Source: Thoreauomyces humboldtii
Lineage: Eukaryota > Chytridiomycota > Chytridiomycetes > Spizellomycetales > Powellomycetaceae
Direction: 5' to 3'
Length of the DNA stretch: 20,288 bases
NCBI GenBank assembly: GCA_027596035.1
Contig: JADGJA010000386.1
Span: 1 to 20,288, forward strand
The notes under the pieces were generated by a model. The model did no database searches and had not been told where the DNA came from. It saw only the letters and a list, made by a program, of their open reading frames with translations. Below, one piece after another: positions 1-10,300 of the stretch (position 1 is the first letter of the stretch; every line of letters starts with the position of its first letter). Made by a program: the position numbers and the translations under genes.

Positions 1-2
1 AC

Positions 3-392
3 CCCAACCCTCCCGCTCCTGGAGGCCACCTCACCAGCATCACCTCCAACGGACAGAACTTCATGACTCAGGGGACCGGACTCTGGTCCGCCGATGGACA
101 GTACCACTTTGATATCAGCACCGTCGGCCAGCTTACCGTCCAGCACCAAAACGGGCCCGTTGCTTATTTCCCCTCGGTCCCCGCTGTCCAGAACCTGCGG
201 ATGCCCGCAAAGATGATCATTCTGGCCGATGGATCCATCGTCTTCGCTGATGCCAATGGCATGGAGTACTCTGCCCACCTGTACAGCAACGTGTCCGTCC
301 AGTACCAGGCTCCTTTCAGGGCTCAGGTCGACACCGACGGCAAGCTCAGGCTCTATGACGCGCAGAACCGCATCTACGTGACGCTCGGATAG
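3..392 (+). CDS. C-terminal part of a bulb-lectin-like protein (5' partial)
   Basis: The frame is open from base 3 to a TAG at 390-392, so this is the last exon, or part of it, of a gene that begins outside the window. The visible 129 residues hold units such as LWSADGQYHFDIS, IILADGSIVFADANG and AQVDTDGKLRLYDAQN. These recall the repeated beta-strand units (QxDGNLVLYD type) of bulb-type, GNA-like mannose-binding lectin domains. The canonical mannose-binding QxDxNxVxY signature is only loosely kept, so sugar binding is uncertain. The first ATG (62-63 region) is internal, because about 20 codons of similar composition precede it. It converges on the enkurin gene with 208 bp between the stops. 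Another beta-rich secreted or surface protein remains possible. Confidence 0.6.
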   Translation, partial: PNPPAPGGHLTSITSNGQNFMTQGTGLWSADGQYHFDISTVGQLTVQHQNGPVAYFPSVPAVQNLRMPAKMIILADGSIVFADANGMEYSAHLYSNVSVQYQAPFRAQVDTDGKLRLYDAQNRIYVTLG

Positions 393-600
393 GTCGCAAC
401 ACCCCTTTTTTTTCACATCCGCTTGAGACATGCATGTATATCATCAGTCAATATACCTTTGAACTGCACTACTCCATAAACCCCAGTTAGGATCGTGTGA
501 AGACAAAAAAGGTGGTGGCTATTCTCTCGATTTTCGATCCAAAATTTTTCGCTTCTCCTACATCTCCACTGGTTGTCTCTGTGCCCCTTCGGCGCCTTGT
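393..600. other. Convergent 3' intergenic spacer
   Basis: This 208-bp spacer lies between the lectin-like gene (+) and enkurin (-). A run of T follows the lectin stop at about 405-413. I see no coding signal and no other recognisable element. Confidence 0.6.
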
Positions 601-1863
601 TCACACACTCAGGGCGGGAGGCGGCATCTGTACAGGGGGTGCGTACACCTCGCCGAATGCGACCATGATGCTCGGGTGGGAGAATTTGTGGATGTTCGTC
701 TCGAGATGCTTCAGCTGCTGCTCCATATTGACTTTCCTGGGAGGCGTTGGGATGCGGTGCTCTGTTAGCGAGGTCCTCATCGTCGGAAAGATACGGTTGA
801 ACTTCTTTCCCACCTCGCGATCTTTGGCACAGTGTCGACCGTGAGACTCAATCTCGCGTACTCCCCGTTCAACCTCTTCCACTGCATCTGAAGTCCTTCC
901 AAGATCTTGAGCCTCTCGACCTCTGGCAATCTGAACATGTCGCCTCGGCCGTCCGCGTCCTCTTCCGGGTGGATGGGCATGTGGACCTGTCGACGTCGAG
1001 GGGTGTTCTTGAGGTGGGATTGGATGTGCATGGCCTGGTTGTTCGGTTGGGCGGGATGCGAGTGACCTCGCGGGTCGGTCGGAGACGTGGTGAGATACGC
1101 CGGGACCATTCCATAGTCCCGCTTCGTGCGGTAGGAGGGAGGGGGTGGGGGAGGTTGTTTGGCCACTGTCGAGTGCAAACGGAAAGGTGGAAAGTGTGTT
1201 AAGCAACATGGGACTACAACACAAGCCCGGGAGAGAGAGGCCAAGAGAAAGGGACACTCGATTGCAAAGAGGTAAACTGGGAAGGCCCTTACGTGAATTG
1301 ATCTGGTCCAAGGCGTTGATGGTGATAAAGTCCTTCTTTGTCGGCTGGGGGAGCTGCCCAAGCGTCGTAGGGAGCGGGGCCTTCAGGATCGTGCGGTCAG
1401 GGTGATTAGGCTCGACTATTGCATGGACGTTGAGGGTAAGCTTGACCGGCACAAGATCATGAACGAACGAAATCAGCGTTCCCCACGAAAACGCACCATG
1501 GACGACGTTCCTCCACCCTCTTTCCCTCTCTCCCTTCTGAAGCCAACAGTGGGGGTCCGGACGGGGTACAATGGCAGGACCCATGCTCGCAGCGGCCTTC
1601 TTCTTCCAGCCGTTCTCCCCTCGGACCATCTCGGCGTACATGCTCTCGTACTGCGGCGGCTTTGCGGCGCGGACCGTCTCCTTCTGGATCAGTGAGTAGA
1701 CACACTCGGGTCCAACGTGGTTGGCGGCGGAAGATTGCAGCAAGAAGGCAGGACGAGGGCCGAGATGGGGACCCGTCATGGCTGCGGTTGGACTGGCGGA
1801 TGGACCTGCAGCGTGAGAAGCTGTGTGCTGTGGTCCAATCGGTGAGGACATGCTGACGGACAT
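601..1863 (-). CDS. ENKUR: Enkurin, axonemal/flagellar protein (4 exons)
   Basis: Model: complement(1863..1497, 1415..1293, 1165..814, 736..601), 978 nt, 325 aa. Human enkurin is about 256 aa. After a Ser/Pro/Ala-rich start the protein shows GPECVYSLI and a Tyr/Met segment ending in KKKAAASMGPA. These align with the N-terminal ECIYNLI...MKTMGPA of animal enkurin. Next come KKDFITINALDQI, a PPPPPP stretch (SH3-ligand-like, as in animal enkurin) and KRDYGMVPAYL. The C-terminal enkurin domain (about 225-318) reads LPEVERLKILEGLQMQWKRL, then DTVPKIAR, then LKHLETNIHKFSHPSIMV. Enkurin is a coiled-coil axonemal protein (a microtubule inner protein in cilia) that also interacts with TRPC channels and calmodulin in sperm. 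The introns of 127 and 77 nt are certain because they switch frame. The 81-nt intron 1496..1416 is in phase and stop-free, so it is less certain. The alternative of one uninterrupted 420-aa frame loses the enkurin domain. Confidence 0.92.
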   Translation of the reverse strand: MSVSMSSPIGPQHTASHAAGPSASPTAAMTGPHLGPRPAFLLQSSAANHVGPECVYSLIQKETVRAAKPPQYESMYAEMVRGENGWKKKAAASMGPAIVPRPDPHCWLQKGERERGWRNVVHGAFSWGTLISFVHDLVPVKLTLNVHAIVEPNHPDRTILKAPLPTTLGQLPQPTKKDFITINALDQINSRKGLPSLPLCNRVSLSLGLSLPGLCCSPMLLNTLSTFPFALDSGQTTSPTPSLLPHEAGLWNGPGVSHHVSDRPARSLASRPTEQPGHAHPIPPQEHPSTSTGPHAHPPGRGRGRPRRHVQIARGREAQDLGRTSDAVEEVERGVREIESHGRHCAKDREVGKKFNRIFPTMRTSLTEHRIPTPPRKVNMEQQLKHLETNIHKFSHPSIMVAFGEVYAPPVQMPPPALSV

Positions 1864-2782
1864 TGTCGGAGGAAGGATGGATGCACCGCTTGCCCGGGAA
1901 GCCGAATGCGGGACGGAAGGCGGTAAAAGGAAAGTTCCTTGTCGTTATGGGGTTGGAAGGGAAGAGACAGGTTCCTCCTGAGTATCTCTATCTCCGCGAA
2001 GCAAGAGGAGTGGGCTGGGCTGGGCTGGTTGTCTGTCGAGTGATCGACTATGTACAGAGAAAAAAGGCAAGGGAGCGGAGGATTATGCTTACGAGAGGTA
2101 CGGCATCCAACACAAGAGCAGTCGAAAAAGCAAGCTGCTCTGTTATTACAGGACGTCCTTCACCTTACTGTGGAGATCAGGCCTCCACGGCGTATCTAAA
2201 GAGACTTGATGATGAAGACGATCCAATATAATCGTGGAGATATGTTGAAAGATGAAAGAGTTCACGCGCTATGAAGAAATGGTCTACATTTTGTCGTTCT
2301 AACGAACTCAGCCGGCTGCTGACGAACGGTGCAACGAACGGTGCAAAATACCTGCTCGCATCAATTTAGAGGAAATGGACAAGGAAGAACGAGAAAGCTC
2401 ATTTTCCCGAGTCGTCAGACCCCTCTGCAAGCACTTTTCCCTCCTGCAACCACGTTGTTCGTTCTGGCTGCCAAAATCCGAAGGCGGTGAACGACAATGA
2501 CAGCAGAAGGCCATGGTCGGTAGGATTTGTTACAGACGTGTCACCAACTTCCAAATCACGGTAATAAGTATTCATTAGAATCCTCAAGAAAATTGCGTAC
2601 GATGACTGGTGTACAATTGTACAATGACATGTAATTCTCGTCCGCTGCGTTTCGATATGAAATACCCGCGCCACCGTAGGCCAAACGCACGCGAACCCGC
2701 ACGCACGCGTGAGGGAACGGCAATCAGTGCCTCTGACAAACAACCACCGATCGGGGCGTTGTAAACAAGCCAAATTGTCAAG
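1864..2782. promoter_or_regulatory. Divergent upstream region of ENKUR and CFAP57
   Basis: These 919 bp separate the start codons of two divergently transcribed flagellar genes, so they should hold both promoters. Open frames here are short and show no family motif. Visible structure: three copies of a GGGCT unit at about 2012-2027, a CCAAT pentamer at 2223-2227, a perfect 12-bp tandem duplication at 2322-2345, and a CGCAC-rich patch at about 2685-2710. I found no convincing palindromic RFX X-box by eye. Bidirectional function is inferred from layout only. Confidence 0.5.
2322..2345. repeat. 12-bp perfect tandem duplication
   Basis: The unit acgaacggtgca occurs twice head to tail. It lies in the shared upstream region of enkurin and CFAP57. 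It could be a duplicated factor site or simple slippage; the sequence alone does not decide. Confidence 0.75.
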
Positions 2783-5700
2783 ATGTCCATAGCTTCCGTA
2801 GCATACAGGTAGAGCGTAGAGTGATCCTTATCGGTCTGACGAGATGCTCGCTTCTGACTGAAATGATTCCACAGCCATGTCTTTGGTGTCAATACGAAGA
2901 TTCGAAGAAACATCTATTATGTGGATCAGCATACGTTGATGTATTCAGCGGGATGCAACATCATATGTAAGAGAAAGGCTCAATGTCCAGATAGTCCCTG
3001 CTTTCCACGCTGCATCTTACTTATCCTCGTCTTTCTCGCGCTCCCTAGCTGCCAACGTCGAAGGAGGAGCTCAACGCTACATCCCTATAACGGGATATGG
3101 AATCACAGCCCTAGACCTGTCCCTTGACCGGAGACTCTTTGCTGCAGGAGAGCGAGGTGCTCCCTGGGACAGCACGTCCCGGATGTCCAAAGCAGAACGC
3201 ACAGGGACTCGGCCGGGTGTCTCCGTTTATGAGGGCCACACGTCCAGAAAGCGGAGGACTCTCTATGCCGTGGATTCGTGTGTATCAAAGGTACGATCGT
3301 GGAAGCCTCCGAGTGGAAACGCTTGGGGCAGGTGGCATGCTTCTGGGCAATGTTTTCAGGTTGTCGTGATGCCACACACTCATCCGCTGTATGTTTTCAT
3401 AGGAGTTTTTGGGTATCTCCTTTTCTTCGGATACGAAGTATATGGCTGCTCAAGGGGGAGCCCCCGACTGGCTTCTACATTTTTATGTCTGGGAGAAGGG
3501 CAAACTCCTGGCTACAATCAGCACCAGCCCAAGTGAACAGATCGAGAATGCAGTGTTAGAAATCGGAATCAACCCGATGGATGAGACCGAGATATGTGTT
3601 TTGGCGGACGGTACAGCCAGGATATATCGATATCAGGAGGGCGGACTTGCGCTGTCCAATCTTAAGGGTATCGAGGACGACGTGAGTCGGTGCGCGCATC
3701 AAACCCATCAGCTGCGTACCTTCTCACCCGTACAGAATCCAGGAGATAATATGCTATACTTGGCTGGCACCGGCATCCTCTCGGTTAGCATTCGGCACGA
3801 GATGTGGTTGCATCCGCATTGCCGACAGCGGATGTGTCATGCAGACCGTCACGCCCGCCTTTCCAGTCCTGACGATTTTCGCGCTTTCGGGTGGATTCGC
3901 TTGCGCAGGAAAAGGCGGTGTGCTCAGTATCTTTGATCGTTTCAACGAGGAGGGGGAGACGGCGGACCTGTACAGGCTCGGAAGAAAGATCCCGTTACCG
4001 GACGACTTTGCGGTGCGGAGCATGACCGGAAACGCTGCTGAAGAGGTGCTCATCCTGGAAGCCGAGAGCGGACAAATCTATCGCTTCATATTGACAGAAC
4101 AGCGGGGTCTGAAGGTGGGTCTGAAAATCGTTTTTGATAGTAGGTCTATTTATGCCCTCGCAACCTGACACGTTTATTGTGCAGGGCGAAGATCCAAAGT
4201 TTGTTCCTGTCGGTCAACCCTTTCACCACGGGGCCATCATCGGCATCGATGTCTGCGTGAGGAAGCCGTTGATCGTGACGTGCAGCATCGATCGTTCAAT
4301 ACGCATCTGGGACTACGTTACCAACACGTGTCAGCTCATCAAACACTTCACTGAAGAGCCTCACTCGGTCTCGCTTCATCCCAGCGGCCTGCACCTGCTC
4401 GTCGGCTTTAGCGATAAGCTCAGGTTCATGAACGTTCTGATGGACGATCTTCGTGTCTTCCGCGAGGTTGGCATCCGGGGATGTCGTGAATGCCGGTTCT
4501 CCACCGGGGGTCACATGTTTGCTGCGACCCACGGGAACATGGTGCAAGTATACTCCACTTGGACTTGCGAAAACATTGCCAACTTCAAGGGCCACAACGG
4601 CAGGATAAAGTCGTTGAGCTGGACACCGGGAGATTCATACCTCGTTTCAGCGGGAGCCGACGGGGCCGTTTACGCTTGGAATATCGCGGAGGCAAAACGC
4701 GAAAACGAATATATTCTGAAGACCACTTCCTATACGTGCGCTCTTGTGGCGCCGGATGGCCGCACCATGTGGGCGGTCGGCAATGATCGGGTGCTGAAAG
4801 AGATTACGGAGTCTACGGTCACAATGGAGATGGAATCGGATCAGGTACTGACGCAGATTGGCATGTCAACATCGGGTCGTATGCTCTTTGCCGGTAACAA
4901 TTTATGGCAGTCCGAATGGTCTTTGTCTTCGAGCGTCTTATTAACATCCTCAACTTCAGGTACGGCAATTGGAACAGTGCGAGCCATCAAGTTTCCCCTC
5001 TCGGGACACATGGATGACTTTCAGGAACACGTCGCTCATGGGGGAGCTGTTACCAAGCTTCGCATCTCCTACGACGACCAGTATCTTTTCTCCGTATCCG
5101 AAGATGGGGTGTTGTTTTCCTTCAAGATCTCGGAGCGGGAAGAGCGGGGCCTGAAGAAGGAGAAGACCAATCTTTATGCCGACGAGGTAAGACCGTGGCA
5201 CTCCAGAGATGGTTCAGCGTTCTGCAGCTATAGCGCTTCTGCTTCCTCTTTGACAGATCCTGATAACAAAATCGGACCTGGAAGAGAAAACAATTCAGAC
5301 ATCAGAGCTTGAGCGCTCCCTCGAGGAGCTGCAAATAGAGCATGAGTACCAGCTCCGACTCCGGGACATGAACTTCAACGAGAAGATGAAGGATCTTAGC
5401 GAGCGTTTTATGGATCAGCTGGAAGATCTCAAAAAGACCACTGCGTCCCTCCGTCTCGAGAAGGAAAAATTAGAAATCAAGCATGAGGAAACCATTGCAA
5501 AGGTCCTTGCGAAGCATTCCTCCGAACTGCATGTAGGTAGGGCCCTGGATTGCGATCAAATGGTGAGAGTTGAGGCAGTACTGACACTCTATCGCCTATT
5601 TCCCTTCTTCTATAGGATCATGAGGCCGCCTATAATCAGGAACTTATGGCTGAGTATGACAAGTACCAAGATGCGCAAACAACCACAAATGCGCAGCAAG

Positions 5701-7146
5701 AACGTTGGCAACGGCAAATGCAGGACCGAGACACCACCCAACGGAAGGCGCTAGCAGAGGCCCAGGCTGAGTGGGAGGGCCGGCTTGGCGAAAAATCCTC
5801 TGAAATCGTAAAAGTGCGCAGTAGGACCAGGGAGGCGCGATATCGAGCTTTCGAGAACGTGATCCTAACGCTCATGCCCCCTCAGCTGCAAACCCGGATG
5901 CAAACTCAATACGCCGAGCATATCGAAGAGCAACGGCAGGTGATGGAAGATGTTGACACCGAGATTGAGCGACTTCATGTCCGGTACGAGCGAAGACTAT
6001 ACGCAGAGCGGGAAGATGGGGCCCGTCTCAAGGGCGAGAACGGGATCATGCGGAAAAAGTTCAACACCCTCACGAAAGATATCGATGACAACCGCTTGGA
6101 GACAGCAAGGATGCGTACCGATGAAAAGCGGCTAAGGAGCGCTATCGAAAGTTTGGAAAAGGAGATTGGGCTTTTGAAGAGCGATGTAAGTGCACCCGGA
6201 AAGAGCAAAGAACGACTACCCGCTCAAAGAATATGATTTTTTGTAGATGGCGGAACGCGACGTAGCGATTCAAGAAAAAGAGCGCCGGGTTTACGATTTG
6301 AAGAAAAAGAACCAGGAGCTAGAAAAATTCAAGTTTGTGCTTGACTTCCGGATCAAAGAGCTCAAAGAGCAGGTAGAACCCCGTGAGAACCACATCAAGA
6401 ACATGACGTCCCACATAAAAGACATCAACACGTCTCTTGAAACGCTCTCGACGCACAAGGCTGGATTTACATCCGAAATCGCCGATCTCGGTGACCGTCT
6501 AGCCAACACGAAACAAGCTTATGCGTGTCAGCACGCGGCGGCACATAGACTTCAGCATCACGTCAGGGCCTTCCAAACCGACACTGAGGGCCTCATTGCT
6601 TATATCCAAGACGCCAGTGTACTGAGAGTAGCCACGCAGAAATTAGGACAAAAGTACCTTACCGGCATTCCGGCAGAGGATCTTACGCATGCTGAGGTTG
6701 ACCCTGACGTGGCGAGAGAAGATCGTGGACAGCAGCAGGTCCTCAGGGACAGAGTAGCTGGGCTTCGAAAGTTGGTGGAAAGCAACGCTGCCAAATATCG
6801 CATCGACTCCGTGGGCAGTGTTGAGGTCAACCGCAAGCTTATAGGGTATCGCTTTATTGCTTGACGGGGGGACTGCTTGCTTTTGTGCTCTCGTACTCAT
6901 CATTGCTCGTTTTTTTTGACATGAAGGGAAATCAACCGACTTCGGAATGCTGGCAAGCGTTCGTCCAAATCTTCTTTCGAAGTCGTAGCTTTTGCGCAAG
7001 TACCACGAAAGATCCTAGGTCTTTCCGCTGCGCAAGTTGCAGCCCAAGGCGTCCCGGCCCATCCAGTGCGACCGCCAAATGTCGAAGCGGAAACCGACAG
7101 GCTCCCCAGCATTGTGGGCTCAAAGGCCGTGAGCTTTGCCACTTGA
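2783..7146 (+). CDS. CFAP57: CFAP57 (WDR65), cilia- and flagella-associated WD40/coiled-coil protein (12 exons)
   Basis: Model: join(2783..2808, 2875..2966, 3049..3290, 3403..3681, 3743..4114, 4185..4893, 4960..5186, 5257..5532, 5616..5813, 5886..6185, 6247..6845, 6927..7146), 3540 nt, 1179 aa (human about 1250). Residues 1-645 are WD40 repeats. Recognisable blocks are HVFGVNTKIRRNIYY, CVRKPLIVTCSIDRSIRIWD, SLHPSGLHLLVGFSDKLRFMN, KGHNGRIKSLSW and GTVRAIKFPL. Residues 650-1106 form a long coiled coil with the family blocks EYQLRLRDMNFNEKMKDL, LKGENGIMRKKF and DLKKKNQELEKFKFVLDFRI, followed by EQVEPRENHI. CFAP57 is part of the inner-arm dynein regulatory system of motile cilia. The 26-nt first exon is supported by an ATG, a consensus donor and phase agreement with HVFGVN; it is the least certain part. 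The last exon continues the family block LIGEINRLR and ends in a short divergent tail. Its start faces the enkurin start. Confidence 0.95.
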
Positions 7147-7384
7147 GGCGAAATCTCTTTCTGTACAAAGCATCTTCATACGCCTATGTGGCTTCATTGG
7201 ATACGAATAGAACTTGTAATATCGTCGTCAAATTCTGTAGGTACCTGCCACCGAATCGATGCGCAGCACGAACCGCTAGGGGTAGGGCAGGGACGCTATG
7301 TGGGAACCTTTCAAGATTTAGCATCTTCGGCAAAACAGAATTGGTCTGAGGGCATCGCCCAAGCCTATTGCGGAAAAGAGCATC

Positions 7385-10300
7385 ATGGCAGCTACTGGGG
7401 CAAGAGCCAACCGGGACGGTATGTTAGAGCAGTCGCATTTACCTGGCGCAAGGGGCTAAACAATTGCGTCTCCTTGCAGTGCTCCGGCTGCAAGCTCTAG
7501 AAGCTGTTTTCCATCAATGCAAACTGGATCCACTCTTGCGCAGCAGGGCTATCCAGATTCTGCTGGATCGGGCTATGGGCGGCGCAACCACGAAACATAT
7601 CAAAATGTGCTGCGGCCAGGCCGGCACCGCTGAACAACGGAATGCCGTGGGAGTTGTGCAGCAGCTCTCAAAAACTGAGTTCAATAGACTGTTCCTGGTT
7701 CAAAATGGTTTCTTGAAAATCCTCGCTCGCTTGGTCAGGAAAGAAACGAAAGAAACAACAGCAAAGGATGCCATTATGGCTCTGTTCCGGATTGTACAAA
7801 ATGACCAAAGCTATCGCATCAAGCTTGCGCGATACGGGATCTTGCCAGGATTGAAAAGCTACTTGGAACCGGACAAGGAGTACAGCAGTGACCTGGTTCA
7901 CTGGGCGTTGCTGCTTACGCACCAATTCGCCATTACGGATGGCCTACAAGTGCAGATGCTGGAGGCGGGTTTTCTGCAAGTCATCGCGCCATTGACACGC
8001 CTAACGTTTGGCAACGCCAACATGCAAAAGCTCTGCCTTCACTCGTTGGTGCGGTTCCTCTCTTACGTCGACCCTGCAGATCACCAGTTGACTCTGGAGA
8101 GCCTGAGGCAGTTCAACATTCTACCGCTGCTTGTGACCGCTATGCGTTCCGGTTTGTTACACACGCTTTGCTGCAATAGCAGCTGATTTTAAGTCCTGAC
8201 TCTGAAGCTTCGCAGATGACGCAGAGCTGGCCTCCTGGTCTGTCTTTCTCATCCACGAATTTGTAACCAGAGGTATAGAAGACAGATTACCCAAATTAGT
8301 ACAGCGTCTTTATGTGTTTTTCCAGACGTTGGGAGAAGGCAGATTCAAGCTGTCAAGGGCATATTGGCGACTTTCAGCACGCTGCTTTCAAGCGAGGAAC
8401 CGTGCATCCCACGATTGATATTACGTTCTCTCAAGTACCTTGCGATGAGAAATGGTAAATGTACTACTGCTTCGGATGCGATTCCGCAAGGGTTTCTGAC
8501 ACATGTCATAGAGTCATACCAACTTGAGATGATCAACGCGGGGATCATAAGGAAGACCGTACCGTGGCTTCAGGTCCGCGATCGGTCGGAGAGCGATGGT
8601 TGCTTATGGGCGCTGGTGGGTTTTTCTTGCACATCCGCAGTTGACAGTTTAGGCTTACATGAGCGATCAGGCGCTACTGCATGATCTTCTTGCGCATAGT
8701 GAGTGTTTGCCTGAAGGGGCAGCGTGTTGCCACTGCTTTAACTCGTGTTCGAGTAGCCGATGCGCATAGCGAGTTCATTAAAGCGAACGGTATCGGAACG
8801 CTGATCGAAGTTCCATCGTCCAGTACATCGGAATTGTCGGTACATAATCTTCGTTGACGCACTTTCCTTACTTTTCTCACACCCCGCTTACTAGATACGT
8901 AGCTGACATTCTGGTCTATCTTGCCGCGGGACCCCGCAACCGTGAAGCGCTGGAAGATTGCAGAATTGAGCAAACAGTTATCCACCTGTGTGAGTCGGGC
9001 GAACCTGATCTTCAATACGCAGGATGTGCGCTGCTGCTCAATATTACTACGTTGTCCGGTACTGTATGCAGGAGACTCTAGAATTTAGTAAGCGAAACCT
9101 TGTGCTCATCTTCTCGATTCTCAGAAAATCTACGGCTGCGTATTGTAGAAGCTTTTGCTCTTGAGCGTCTCACGGTTTTGTTGCTTAGTAGCACCCACGA
9201 AAATATCCAAATGGTTGCAGCAAAAGCATTGGTGACCATGGTTCGACGAGGCAAGTAGTTTTATGGGTTTGGATTGGTAGCTTATGGCACTGAAACTAAT
9301 TGCCCTTTCGCGTACCTTAGACCCCCTGCTGTCAGAATATGTCGTGGGCACATCGTTTTTACCTTTGAGCCAGATCGTAGTATCAAACATCAGAGACATC
9401 GAGCGAAGTGCTCGAGACGAAAGTTACAGGACGCTCCTCGAGCAAACAACAGCACACCTAATGAGCTTCATGATCCTTCTGGAAAGCGACCTGTTTGACG
9501 CGACAGAAGAGACTTCCGCAAAACCCGTCGTCTCAGCTCTTGTTTGCATTGTGAAGCTCTGGAAAAACCGCGGGCAGAGCGCGCCAACCCTTCACGATCA
9601 CTCCTTCCAATTCGCCGAGGATGAGGTGCTCGGTCAAGGAATGAGGTTGCTTGCGACGATGCTCAACTCGCGTAAGGTCAAGTCGCCGCTAATGTTGAAG
9701 TTGCTTCTTATGGAACGAGCCCTTCTACAAGCGGCTGTAAGCATGCTTTCAGAGCCCACCTTGCTTGAAGCTGCTTTGATATTTCTTTCGAGCTGTTGCC
9801 GATTTGATGGTATTCTTGGATGATGAGTATCTCCCAACATGAAGGGAGCTAACATGCCATCTTCGCTTTCAAGACTTGCGAGACGCTCTGTTTAGCCATG
9901 CGAGCACTTTTAAGGCCTTGCAAGCTGTCGAAGCGACGGGATCGTTGCGGTTCTATATGACGACGCTTCATGAAACGGCTTTCGATTTTTCACGCGTCAA
10001 GCCGGAAAAACAATATGTTGGTTTCTCTGCCGCGGTTGGCACGCCGAGCATGAAAGTTTCACCTCAGGGTACCGAGCTGTACAATGCGTGCTGGACTTTC
10101 GAGAGCATTCGTACGGAATCAGGGGTGTCTGGAACCGGTGCATTTGGATACGAGATAGTCATTCGGACACCGGGCATTCTTCAGCTCGGATGGACACCGT
10201 GTTCCTCGTTGTGGGATCCAGAGGCAGGCACTGGTGTTGGAGGTATGATTATTGCTGAGGGGGTTTTCAGTGGCGTTAGCTCATTGCTTTGCTTGCACAT

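Noticed and set aside
601..1863. One uninterrupted 420-residue minus-strand reading frame
   Set aside because: It is open throughout by chance. The enkurin blocks GMVPAYL and the C-terminal domain lie in a different frame and only join after removing 127- and 77-nt introns with good splice sites.
2520..2580. Possible RFX X-box half-sites (gtcacc, ggtaat) upstream of CFAP57
   Set aside because: The halves do not form the inverted arrangement of an X-box, and such 6-mers are expected by chance.
1863..2773. Several short open frames in the region upstream of enkurin and CFAP57
   Set aside because: None shows a family motif, start context or splice support; they look like chance frames.
7186..7500. 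Plus-strand 104-residue frame between CFAP57 and the ARM/SPRY gene
   Set aside because: It overlaps the first ARM/SPRY exon in another frame, has no recognisable motif, and the phase-consistent start for the armadillo repeats is 7385.
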